A stretch of DNA of 64,000 nucleotides from Triatoma infestans. Its lineage: Eukaryota > Arthropoda > Insecta > Hemiptera > Reduviidae. The notes under the pieces were generated by a model. That model saw nothing but the letters and a program-made list of their open reading frames with translations. It made no database searches and was not told the origin of the DNA. Shown piece by piece: positions 32,400-45,600 of this stretch. The position numbers and the translations under genes are program-made. The stretch's first letter is position 1. Each line of letters opens with the position of its first letter. Where the stretch lies: contig JAAEAF010000368.1 of the NCBI GenBank assembly GCA_011037195.1, positions 124,001 through 188,000 on the forward strand. The letters run 5' to 3'.

Positions 32400-33140
32400 T
32401 GCAAATTTCTTATTCACGAGGTGCCTCTTCTCCAGCTTCCAGCCTCATCCCTTAATATTCTTTGATATGAATCTACTTTGCTGCCTCAGATAATATGGTT
32501 GACACTGTGGACTGTTGTCTTATCTGAGGAAAAGCCTTGGAATTGATTATCTTAAAACGGTTAAATACTCCCTAGTGCGTCCGTGGTCTTTTGTCAGCAT
32601 CTGAATATTTTCAGTGTTAATGTACACAATGTTCATCAAACACCAATTGTTGTAATATCTTTAATGCGATGACAATTGTCTTCAAATTCTTGTATCTTTT
32701 CCACTTTGCCTGAGTACCTCCACTTATTGAATCTTAATGGCAAATCAAAGTCCTGTTGAGTGTTTTACTGTTAACATAGTTTACTTAGTTTGCTTAGATA
32801 TTTTCTAGAATGTTATTGATTTTGATTTCTATAGGTACTAACTTAATCACAACACAAAATGGAGAGTACGAAATGGTTTTAAAACCATTTGTAACGCAAT
32901 TTATCTTTGTACCCTTTATCGCTGTTTTACATTACACTTCCTTTTCAAGCACTTGGACCACACTGGATCTGTATATATAATGTTAGGCAAGGAGTCCCAC
33001 GCAACTTCATAGTTTGGTGTATGTGCTCTTTCCATGTAAAATTCTTGTCAATTATGACTCCGATACTTCAAGCTGTCGAAATTGATGGTGAATATTCAAT
33101 TGCCTTTCTATACGTTTACTCGATACAAACTTGCAAGCAG
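32400..33140 (-). pseudogene. Decayed non-LTR retrotransposon RT C-terminal fragment
   Basis: On the minus strand one frame near 33050-32950 reads FRQLEV and IIDKNFTWKEHIHQTMKL, the 'LGVxxDxxLxWxxHI' block that follows the RT palm in many non-LTR elements. The rest of the segment is broken. It would lie in MARF1 intron 1 if the non-coding exon at 31.3 kb is right. Confidence 0.5.
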
Positions 33141-33627
33141 TAGCATTAAACCTACATTTTTTTCTTCTAATCCTTATTGAAAATTCTTCTTATCTTCTCT
33201 TTACCGGGGTAAAGCTATTAAAATTTCTATGAACTAAAATTGGCCAGCATTTCAAGTTCTGCAACCTCTTTCCCCCAAATTATCAGAAATAAATCATAGC
33301 AAATGCTGTTTTCCTTCTGATGGAAAATTTGACATTAACTGAGTGTCATAGGTTAATGTCCACAATAGTGTGTGCGTGTATGTGTGTAAACATCATAAGG
33401 GTACAAGGTTTCGTTAAATCACTTCTATCGGAGCCTCTTCAATAATATATAAAGAAAATGTATTTCTTTCGATCATTATATATAAGAAAAGGCAAATGTA
33501 AGTTGAAAAGTGAATATACATAAATTAAAATTTTATGCGATTGAATAATAATCTTTAATTAATTTAAAAAGATTTACTTATTCAATAAAATCATATTATT
33601 TTGTATGTTTGTTTTAAAAACAGTGTA

Positions 33628-36600
33628 ATGGATATATGGAATAAATATCAATCATCACAAGCATTAACAAATCAGGAGAATATCACCACTGGAACGAGAT
33701 CTGCGGAGAAATCTTTCTTTGATGGTAGCTGGATTGATTTTGGAAAAGTTGATAAAAGTTCACCAAAAAATCGTAGTATATTAGCGCTGAAAAATGACAA
33801 AGATGTCGGATATCCGTTTGAAAAGGATATCTTTTCCAAACTACGTGCAGGTAACTTGTAATAAGATAAGTTATTTATATTCTTTAAAATTATTATTTAT
33901 TGAAGAAGATGTTTGATACTGGACAATTTTTTTCGATACCAAAGTTTGCTAATAATTATAATTTGTTCTGCTGGATTGTATTTTACTTGGGATTCATGTA
34001 ACAATCTAAACACACGCATAATGGTAGTGGCTGGAAGACCCATTCAAATGCGAGGGTTTAAATTATTATTATTATTATTTAGGCTTTACAAAATTATCTC
34101 TACAAGGTTCAAAAGAGATAGGTTCTCGCTAGTTACGATTTCTGATCTCTCGAAGAAAGTAGTTTCCAGCCTATTATTCTTCGACCTTCTTTCTTCTCTC
34201 TTTCTTCTTATAGTTATCGCCTAATACTTTCTACCATCTGATAGTAGGCATTCTCCTCAAGTTTTCATACCACCATAGGTTTGTTTGAATCTTTTTCAAA
34301 TATCTCTTCATTTCTAGCAGAAAATCTTCTTTCCAAATTTTATAGACCCGCGTACCTTAGACACAAGGTCTATGAAGAGCACTTATTCTCAGCTTTAATC
34401 TTTTCCAGAACTTCTCTGGATGTAGAAGTATCTGCCCTTTATGAAAGTATGCTTTTTTTAAATGATATACAAATTTTACTATTATTTCTTTAGGTATACT
34501 TTCCACAGAATAGGATGGAGTTTTTCTGGCTTCTTCATTATTTCTTCCATTTCACATCCTCACTTTCTTCCAACAATAAAAATGAAATGGTTTTAAAAAT
34601 TTAAATTTTAAACTGACCTTCTTACTTCCAATTTAATCGTCTTATCAAAATTTTTCTTCATTCCTTGTTCAGTGTCATAATTTTGTTTATTTTCTTCTCA
34701 TTATAACAACGTTCTAACGATAACGTTTTTTAGCCATACCTAAATTTTAAGTGAGTTCTCCCTTTTTCTATAAATACAGAAAAATAATGTATGGTTTGAG
34801 GTTTTCTATAGAAAAAGTGGGGTATGTGAAGGATATAAACTGATCAGTCTGATATAAACTGAATCAAATTAGCAGAAGTGACAAATATTAATGTCAGTAT
34901 TATTAATCTTAATTGTGAATTCCAAATTTGTATCAAATTCAGAGTCTAATCTGTTAAAATAAACAACAAATTTTAAAGTTAACAATGATTGAAATTTAAT
35001 AAGTAATTTAAGTTGTGGCCTGTGTCCTCAGTGAACGATGCCCTTGCTACAAATTATTTAAATTTAATGGGAACTTAGGATCATGACTCTAGAGGTTTCC
35101 ATTCTTTCAAATTGTATTATCTACTAGCAGTGATAACATGTGGTACAAATGTAAAAATATTATTTGAAACTAAATATTTCATTTAAACACAGTCTTGATT
35201 GTTACTTTTCCGTTTGGTTTTTTAGTTCCAGAAGAATACGACTGGAGAGTTCAGAATAGCGGCTTCGCTGATAGTTCCAAAGAATCGAAAGATATAGAGA
35301 ATTCCAATACAAGAACAAACGTGGTTTCACCCATTCAGCACCCTAAATATCGGAAATCTCTTGAATCTGGTTGGAATATTACAAAAAATGTGTGTTACAA
35401 TAATTTTGATATACTAAATACTATTCTATTGTGTCGATAGTTAGAAATGTGCCCATCAATTTTTCGCATATTAAACTAATTATTAGTGCACAACAATTTT
35501 TTAGGTTGGTCTATTAAGGAAATGTCGCACACCATCACCATATATGCTTAATCATAAAACAAATTCAAGCATTATAAATGTAAATTTGAGTCGTAAGGAT
35601 GTACTACATTCTGATGGTGCGGAAAGAGATGTGAGTAAGAGAATTTATTCTTTTTGTAACCATATTTAAAATACAACTATTCAATTTTAATACGTAAAAT
35701 GCTTGTTTATCCTTTTTCATGCGAAAGAACATGATCAGAATATTTTTGATGGAAAAAGTTATGTTGCAGCGGAATTATTTTTTAGTCATTCCCTTATCTC
35801 TGATTATAAAACAACATATTCTTGAGTGAGATTCTCACAATTGGCGCATTAAATGAATTTTCTTATAGTACAGTATATGTCTAAATAACTGATATACATC
35901 ATTAGTTAGAATAAAAACAAGAAAATGAATATTAACCAAAATATATAAACTTTTCTATAAATTTCTAAGTTTTTTAATTAAATTTGAAATTACTTTATTT
36001 AATCTGTAACATGAAAAATTAATATCCCCCCCTAGGCTAGGGTTGCCAGATCTAATTTATTTAATATCACCCTGATATATTTTGTTCTTATTGATATATG
36101 ATATTAGACTCTAAATATACGTCTAAAAATGATATATTTATCCGATCACTGCGATGATAACAATAATAATTCGTATTAGCGCACTCATCTCGCGCCACAC
36201 AATCATCAGTGATCAAGTAGTGTGAATGCTGATTGCTTGATAGGAGTCTCGTTTATGGCGCAAGCTATAACGCATTCCGCCAGTTCCGATCTCGCCAAGT
36301 GTCAAAAATGACAGAACTAAAAATTAGGTTACAAATGCTTAATGGGTGCTCTACACCAACTGACAATCAGATGACATTGACGTCTAAGATTTTATGGCCG
36401 CAACTGTATGTGCATTTATTTTTGTTATAAATTAACAAATTTTGAAGCATTTAAGTTGATTTTTATTTAATCATATACTTTTATACTTTTTACCTGGCAA
36501 TCCTTCCTACGGCGCAATAGCCCATGAAAGGCTGGCTTGCCAGACGGCGATTTGAATAGGGTGGCGTGTGGCAGCATGCCGCAGTTCCCACGCCGTTTAG

Positions 36601-39600
36601 TTCCGGGCTTCGCTACTAGGGCGCTACCAACTGTAGCTTGTCCAACTGCAGCAGGCACTACCAACTGTAGCGGGTCAACACCGACTTTGCCCTCACGGGA
36701 ATCGAACCCTGAATTCCCGCAAGAAAGGCGAGTGCGCTAGCCAGTAGACCAATGCGTGAGGACGAAAAATAACAACCAAAACTAATTTACTTGATCTAGG
36801 TACATTATTATTAAGACTGCAACTAGGCACTGGTGGTCAGTGTGCATTGTCAAATACTATGTCCTATTGTAGCTCTTTTATCTGCTTCTTGCAGTGAATA
36901 TTCTTCGTACTCTAATGTAGCGTTTTATAAAGTAGCATTTTAACATATTGTTACAACTTATGTAACATTTTATAATAAATGAGATATAGCGAAGTTAAAC
37001 GCTAGGGAAGCTTTCTTATTCTTCAGAGCCCCTATGCGGAGTAGAAGACATGACTCTGAACATCTATTTTGAAAATCTGTATTGTAATACATTCATTATG
37101 ACGAAAGTCATTTTACTATGAAAAAATTTCTGCTTTAAAATTGTAGAAATGTCTTCAGTAGCATAGAATAAAAAATTATAATGAAAATAAGCAAAAACAC
37201 CCGAGTTTTCAGTTGAGACACTTCAGTGTGTTGCTGGAAACCGACGTTTCGCCCATATTACAGTGAGCTTCTTCAAGGTCTTGACCCCTTGAAAGCTAAT
37301 GGACCAATGTAAACGGTTTCTAGCAAACCATTAGTGCGATCTTAAACCGGAAACTCATGGGTTTTTCAAGAAAATGGCCGCGGAAACCTAAAAGAAAGTC
37401 GGCTTTTTTTAATCTATTCTTAATCGACAAACTTAAAAAACGTGATCAAAGAGACAGTTTTATTCATATACGAATTGTTAACTGTCTTAGATTTAACATG
37501 AAAGCTACCTTGGAACACATAATTTTTATCTTTTTAATTTAAAATATGAAATCTTAATTATTAGTCCTTCTATAATACTATGTGAAAGCTAAAGAATGTT
37601 TATCATTAATTATAAACAAAAATGGTACGTAGCTATAACCCAGATACATTGCGATTTAGAAATCTAGTATGTTTCTAGATGTTTGTCAATTATATGTTGT
37701 CTATAACAACGTATGAAAATGCAAATGGTGTTTGTATGCGGTGGTTGTGCATTAGATTATAGAGTTTGTCTACGAGTTTTTAATTCAAGCAGTTGCATTC
37801 TACCTCTGCAGATCCCCGTAATGTGTAGGTATCAGTCAAAGTTTGATTCACGCTATTAGGCTGGGATACCCATAAGGATGCCAAGGACTGGGATCACCAA
37901 AGGATTGGAGCACAATTCCACTTCCTCTTACGAGCTTTCAGGAATGACACCAATAAACATTTATTTAATATTTGAATTACATAATTTTTTTTAAATAATA
38001 GTGTACCACTAATATTTTGTATCCAATAATTTTTGCTTTATTGGATTTTAGAAAATGTTTAGACCAATACCATTTAATGGAAACGCGCCAGTTGAACTGC
38101 ATGTAACAAATTTAGATCAAAGTATCGATCCAATTGATATGAAAAAAATTTTATTGGCAATATTTGGTGAACATGTAATGGTGAGTAAATCTGATAAATA
38201 TTAGGTTTTCCTATTTTTTTTACAATTAGAATAATATATTTCAAATTTTTAATTTTCTTTCTTAAAGGTCCTCCACGTATCTGTTTTTGTTCAATCTGAT
38301 GGCATAATTGCTGCTTATGTCAAGGTACCATCTATTCAAGATGCACAGTATGCCATATCTCAGTTGCATCGACGCAAAATTGGACATAAAAAGATAATTA
38401 TTTCATATGGTCACTCCGGACAACCATACAGTCCACAATTCATTAGGTAATTTTGTTTAATAAGAATTGGCCTTGACCTAAGGAATCAAATATTATAAAC
38501 AATGTATACTAATATTTTGAGGTTAGAAACTTTGCTTTAGCAAACAGTAGTATAAAAAGTAAAAGTTTCGATATGTTTTTTATATATTTAATTTAATTTA
38601 TAATGATTTAACAAAAAATATATTTTTCGATGGAACATTCACAGTCTTTCTCTTATTACACTTTATTTTAATTCTAATTGACAAATTTTTCTTCAAACTT
38701 GGAATTTTTACTAAACTCTAGTTGCCCAAAATTAGTCATTAATAGTGAGGATTATAGTTGTTTTTAGGATAAAATATCTGCATGAATATGGCTAGTTGTA
38801 TGGCAGCTCGTCTGATACCCTAACAAAACCAGCAGCGGCAGTTTGAACTTAAGCATAAATAATTAAAGATTTCCCAGAGTCCCCTAAAATAAATTATCTG
38901 GAAAAATGTTTTAATATTTTATTTATATTTAATTTATAAATTATATAGCTATAAAATTATTTATTTTAAATAAATTAATAATATACTAATAATAAATACT
39001 AATTACTAAATAAATTAATAAATCTAATTATATAAATCACATACTAATTATTAATATTAGTGTTCGATCGCGGCCGCTTTGAGGGATTTAACTTCGTTTA
39101 CTTCTCCATTTTTATTTTATTTTACAATTTCAATGGATTTAACTCTCCTGGTTTTTCTCTTTGTACTCGTTGCCGCCTCGTCTCACGCTTCTCTCTTTTT
39201 TTATTTATCTCCTTTTCTTTCTCTTCCGTTAGTGGTAGTATTTCCTGTCTTCTCATTTTTACTCCCCTTTTATTTCCCTCGCGTTTAACTATCTGCTGCC
39301 TTTAAAAAACAGTTCAAATTTTCTGTAACTAGTGGATTTGTTACTTATCTTGCTGCTCTTGTTGTGAATATAACTTTTGTGCGCCTTACAACTGTTTCGT
39401 CTAATTATTCTCGCCCTATAAAGTATTTTCACCACTTAACTCCTATGAATTAACCGCGCCTTTGTTAGATATCAAGAAATTGCAACTATTACTACGCGCC
39501 CCTTTTTTTTATCCGTTTCCATCACAACTGGATTTCAACTTCGCCTCTCTGGCACAAAATACAACCTCACCAGAAGAACTGCCTTCACCCAGCGGAGTCT

Positions 39601-42600
39601 GTGGACGCCTGCTCACCGTCAGCTCCTCCCATCATTGCCCACACCCTTATTCTTACTCTCACACTTATACAGGCTATACCCAATTCTCACACGCCACACT
39701 TACACATTTTAAGTGCTCTCCTCTGCATAGTTACCACATCTTCTTCTTCTACACCCGCTTCATCAGTACTGTGTACTTTTAGCCCATTATTCAACTTTTC
39801 TCAGTTACATCTATAGATTCTTTTAGTTTATTGATTTGTTGTTTACATTTTGTTTGTATGCCTTTGTTACCGGTAAGCCTACGCGCGTATAATTTCTATC
39901 TATATATTAGTTCATTTTATATTATATTGTTTATTTATATGTAGTATTTAGATATTTGTATTTATTTAGTAATATTTATTAATATTAGTGTACAAAGTTA
40001 AGAGGAAACTTTTTATCCGTTTTCGAGTAAATCGCAAAAACTGAAAAGCCATTCAGCAAATCCAGATTCAAATAATTCGAAATTACCCTCATATAGAAAT
40101 GGCATATGAGAAAGAAGTCTAGAGTCACCGTTACTTTGGAAGCAAAAAAAATATATATATACCTAAATATGTATAGTTTTGGCTAGTTTTAGAAAAAATT
40201 ATTATATTATTGATTAATATTGAACTATATTTTTAGCCCTTTAGTTGAAAATAACCTAATATAACATAACTACCTGTAATCCTGACAAACATGCCCTAAC
40301 AATAATCCTGATTATAATTGGGTATCACAGGTCAAAAATATAGCCATTGAACTTGGGGACCCCTAACGATGAATTCTTTGAATGCTAATTTTGTTGCCGA
40401 GAATAGGAGCGGACTGTTACAGAAAATGAAAAATAATCTCCTTAGTTTAGATATTGATAGAGCTGTGAACTCTGGCTATTCCTCAATATATAGAAATATC
40501 TGTAACTTTGCTTATTTAGTACCTCAACATTATTTCACTTTAATTGTTAATATCAATAAATTGAGGATTACTAGCCAACTGAGAATAGCAAACAATAATG
40601 TAGTCAGACTATTAATAAATGGTGATGTATATTACTTTTATAAGGAAGAGGTCTGTAAATTGTGCAAACACTCAATATTAAATAGCTTGAAACATCTTAT
40701 ATTGGAATGTCCTATTTACTCCAACTGTAGATCCAAATTTTTAAAACAATACATACTATCGGATGAGAGCATATCAAGTCTAGAAAGCATCTTAACTTTT
40801 GATAGTGTTGAAAAAATAAATAATGTTTACTTTTACGTATTAGAGATTTGTAGACTGTCAGAAGAATTAAAATGAGAACTAGCAGCAATGTTGTCAATGT
40901 CAGTAATAATGGACTGTAAAGTGGAAAAATTTTGTTTCCATTACTCTGTGGTTTTGTTTTCTTTTGTGTATTAATAATTTCTAAGAGATAAGTTTTGATT
41001 TATTTTCTTTATTGTTGTACAACTGTGTAAGTGCCTTGTAAGGGATATTATTTTAATTTGAGAGTCAGTGAAGATCGACTCCATGCTAATGGATATGTTT
41101 CTTGTAGCAATAAAAATAATAAATACAAAAATAAAAAACATAACTATCACAGAGGGAGAGAGAGAGAATTCACTAAAAACTTTTTTTTTACTGCTGAAAG
41201 AAGAAGTATTGCTATCTTGTTAAATTTCCGAAAGTGAATTTTTACCGGAAATACATGTTCTACGTTATATCTAAAAATAATGTGCTATGTGTGTGTGTGT
41301 GTGTGTGTACAAAAGGTTTCAAAAATGAAAAAGCAGGAAATTCAAAGTTGATATTCTGTTCACATACCTTCATCGCATCCAACACTAATGTTCCGACAGA
41401 ATCCATCAACGAATGGTTTTTCAATTTTCTCGAATGCTGTAACGATTTTCCTTTAAAATTTGCATACCAAGTACAAACATGAAGGCCTTTCACTATTATT
41501 CGAAAATTTTTTCCACGAAATATTTGGAGTTGTGGGGAAATTGCAACGTTAGGCTTCCTTCTATTCTTCTTCAGAAAAATGTCGGTTCTCATAATATTAT
41601 TAAGGTTCATGAAATGCTTGCTAGAATTTAAGATTTGAAAAATGGGGTAACAGAAAGAGCACTTTACTGAATAAGTTTTTTTGCTTTTTGGAATTTTCTC
41701 GAAAATGTCTCCACAATTTAAATTTGGAATGCTAACTATAAATAGCTTTCATTTGTTTTATTTTTCCGCAAAAATTGATTTAGGAGGGTTCTGGGAAATT
41801 TATGGCGTCAAATATCAAGAGTTGGGATTGCTCGAGGCGCTAACTTCTGGACTACAATGTAATCACATTCAAGTACCTGCTTTGTATGTGATAGAAACGT
41901 GCTATGCATTTTTAATGGCAATAAACAATGAGAAAATTCTATGTTTAATAAATTTATCAGTTATAATTGTATTAACTGCATCTGAACAGAGAAAGTTGTA
42001 AAAGTATTTCACCGCAGATCTGGTGAAAACTGAATTTTGAAAATCTCCCAAATATAATAAAAAAAGTCTATTTCTGCACAGATGGCAAGTTGTGTCACTA
42101 TTGAAAGAAGTACCCGGGCTTAAATTGCCCCTATTTAAATTTCTTGAAATGTTTGAATCACGCTATGTCACAACAATATCAGTCTCGGATTTATATCGTC
42201 TGAAAGACGTTTGTGTTATCACTGATGAATCTAGTGGACGTATGGTTTCACTTCACTCTAATCACAGGAATACACCATCGCCACGTTTAACACCAACTCA
42301 GGTAAATTAAAAAATATGCACTTCTTAAAAATTGTCATTTTTCATTACGATTTATGATTTTCTTCAGTGATAATATATAAATGAATTAGAAAATCCAATT
42401 TTATAGAAGATACGTCCATGATTATATAGAGGATGTCAGAATTGTCTAATTTCAATAAACTCGGTTGGATACTCGAAATGTTCACCATCTTTAAAAAAGA
42501 AAAAAAAAAAAACAATGTTTACTCTGCTTCAATTGTTTCAGGATGTAGAACCTTACTGTATGAAACACTATAAAGTGCGTCAGTGTCCAAATAAAGGATG

Positions 42601-45600
42601 GGCTGAACAAGAGGTTCCACCACTACCAAATGTTTTAGTTTCCCTGCCAGTTTTTACTGCAAATATATTACATCTACTTAAATCTCATAACAATGTCTTA
42701 CCTTTGGCAAGGTTTGATTAAAATAAAAAAATAATCTACTATAATAAATGATATGATGGCGCCAAGGTTTATAGCATTAATTATTTTTCAGCCTTTGTGA
42801 CTGTTATAATGCAGAATGTGAATCTCTTATAATAAGTGAATCTGGTGTACCTCTGGAACATCTTGTAAGTTGCATTAATAAGGTGGAATTAGCATTAGCA
42901 AATGGTGTTAAATATCTGAAACCATTGACAATTGCAGCCGATAAAAATGAAGGTAAAATTGATGTTTAGTTGTAGTTACATGTTTTCATGTTTATTTTGT
43001 GGTTTTACTAGTAATTTTTTAGTTAAAAATGTCAAATAAAAAAAAATTATTTAGATATGTGCGTGCCAGTCAATCCTTCCTTAGCAAATGTTCTTAATTT
43101 ATTTGGAAGAGAATTAGTAGATTTATTAAAGACACAACCGCACTGCCAACTTTTATTTAATAAATTTATTCCGGCATACCATCATCATTTTGGCCGACAA
43201 TGCAGAGTTGCAGATTATGGTTTTACAAAATTAATAGATTTACTAGAGGCCCTACCAAATATCATACAGGTAATTTTTAAAATTAGTGATGATGGCGCGA
43301 AATTATAGTTACAATATTTTTTAATTATTTCTTATTTATGTTAGGTAATCGGAGAAGGTAACAAGAGAATGGTCACACTATCTCATAGAGCTCAGATAAG
43401 AAGATTCACTTCAGATCTTCTAAGGGCTTTAAAGACACAACCATATAAACGTATGACTTTATCAGAACTTCCTGGAGTTTTTGAAAGAGTTTTTGGCAAA
43501 CCGTTTGATCCAGTAGATTATGGACTGGGCTATTTAACCGATCTTGTGGACCAACTATCAAAAACTACTGTTCAAGTCGTACCATCGGAGGATGTAGATG
43601 ATATTATACTTGCAATACCAAAACGGGAACAAACTCTTAGTGAAATTGAAAGGACAAAACAATTTGCAAAAGAAGTGAGTCAATTTTTACTTTTTTTCTT
43701 TTTCAATTAAATAAATGATGTCATAGCTGAACTATTCACTTCATAAAATTAAATAAATTCATTCCATAAGGTTGTCGAACTACTCGGGCATGCACCACAA
43801 TGTTCAATTTTCTTCAACAAATTTATACCGGCATATCATCATCATTATGGTCATCAGTGCCGTGTAGCAGATTTTGGTTTCACCAAATTAATCGAGTTAT
43901 TTGAAGCTATACCTGAAATAGTTCAGGTAAATGAAAATTTTTGCCGTAAAGTAAGACAAATTTTAATCAGTTAATAATCTCAATCTCAAAACTGGAAAAA
44001 AAATAATTATTAAATGCTGTAGTTGGAGGAAGATATTGAAGGAGAAAAAAAAGTCACACTAACTCTATGCGAGAAACTGCGAGTACTTGGCGAGCAAATT
44101 TGTGATTTAGTCACACCATGTTGTCCACCGGGGTTACCTCTTTCTTCTCTCGAATCTACATTTCTCTGGCAATTTGGATACTCATTGAAACCAGATGTCT
44201 ACTCTGCTAAAAGTATCGAAGAACTCGTACTTAATCTCCCTACAGTTAAGGTTAGATTTGTAACAGATATTTAAACAGACAATTCTATCTATTATCAAAT
44301 TTAATTTTATATGTTTATATAGTTTTAGGCTAGTATTTTTTAATTACTTATAATAGGTAGTTTTTCTTTGTAGAAATACCAATTTTTTAGCCTTCTCTTT
44401 TTATTTTATCTTATAATCAATCTCGGCGTCTAGTTATGCCATTTTCAAGAATTGCCATAATCTACTACATATACATCAGTACAACTGAGATTTTAAAGAA
44501 AACTTATTTTTTCCCCTCAGTTCTCTCGTTGTGTTAGTTTGTTAAAAAAATTATTACTGTTTTTTTTTTAATTCGTCAAAATTTTTTTTGCAGTGTATCT
44601 CAAAGTTTTTATATAAGACAGAACGAGAGTGATGATAATTCTTTTATTATAAATTAGCAAGTTATGTGATTAAGCTAGTAATTTGTAAAGGTTAAGATGC
44701 CATGTGCAGGGTTTTAAATTTTGAGATTTGATGTAATTTAATTTAAAATTATACTGTGTGAATCATGGTAAATTATTTAGTAGAGTCTAGTAGTAGTTTC
44801 TTTTTTTAACAAACTAACATAACCAGAGAAGTGCGCAAAAAAAATACGTTTTCTTTAAAATCTCAGTTGTACTGATTTATATTATGACAACTCTCGAAAA
44901 TGGCGTAACTAGACGCCGAAATGTCGAGATTGATTAGAAGATAAAATAAAAAAAGAAGGAAAGAAGGCTACAAAATTTAATTTTTTATTTAGCTTGTGGA
45001 TTCGGATATTGGAAAAATGATTGTACCTGTAGAAGAGGCATTAGTTAAGCATTTAACTAATACGGTCAAAAGACTATTGATCAGTACCGATGAAGGAAGG
45101 ATGGCCTATTCCAAACTGAAATGTACCTTCAATGCTATTCATGAGAAATACATTAAACCGGATAACCTACTGAAGCTTATTCCGGAAGCTGTTCAAGTAA
45201 CATATATTTAGTTAGAATATGAAATCATTTTGCACAAGATACAAAAATTTAATATGACTTTTAACATTTTTATTTTCAAAGGTGGATGATAATGAAGAAA
45301 ATGAGATCTTGATTAAACTCACGCCATTGTATCAATTAGCTAGAAGAATTAGTGTAGTATTGGCAAAAAATGATGGACGATTAACAATAACCTCATTAGA
45401 AAATGCTTACTTTAGGGAATATCAACAATCTATACTACCTACGGATTTAGGACATAATAATCTCCAATCTCTTTTGGGTGCACTACCAGAAATAGTAGTG
45501 CTCAGAGGAAAAGGACTGAGACGTGTTGTACTTTTAAATAAAGAGATACTCCAAAGTATGTACAATATTTGTGATTTAAGATGTTTATTTAAATAAGGAG

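Noticed and set aside
39060..39075. NotI-type site (gcggccgc) suggesting vector contamination
   Set aside because: Only about a dozen bases look unusual; no cloning-vector sequence is recognisable on either side.
40369..40875. 168-codon plus-strand frame as a possible MARF1 exon
   Set aside because: Exons 5 and 6 of MARF1 join in phase without it, and it carries a non-LTR C2HC knuckle and a 3' tail.
41681..42001. 106-codon frame just before MARF1 exon 6
   Set aside because: It has no acceptor/donor pair in phase and overlaps repeat-family blocks.
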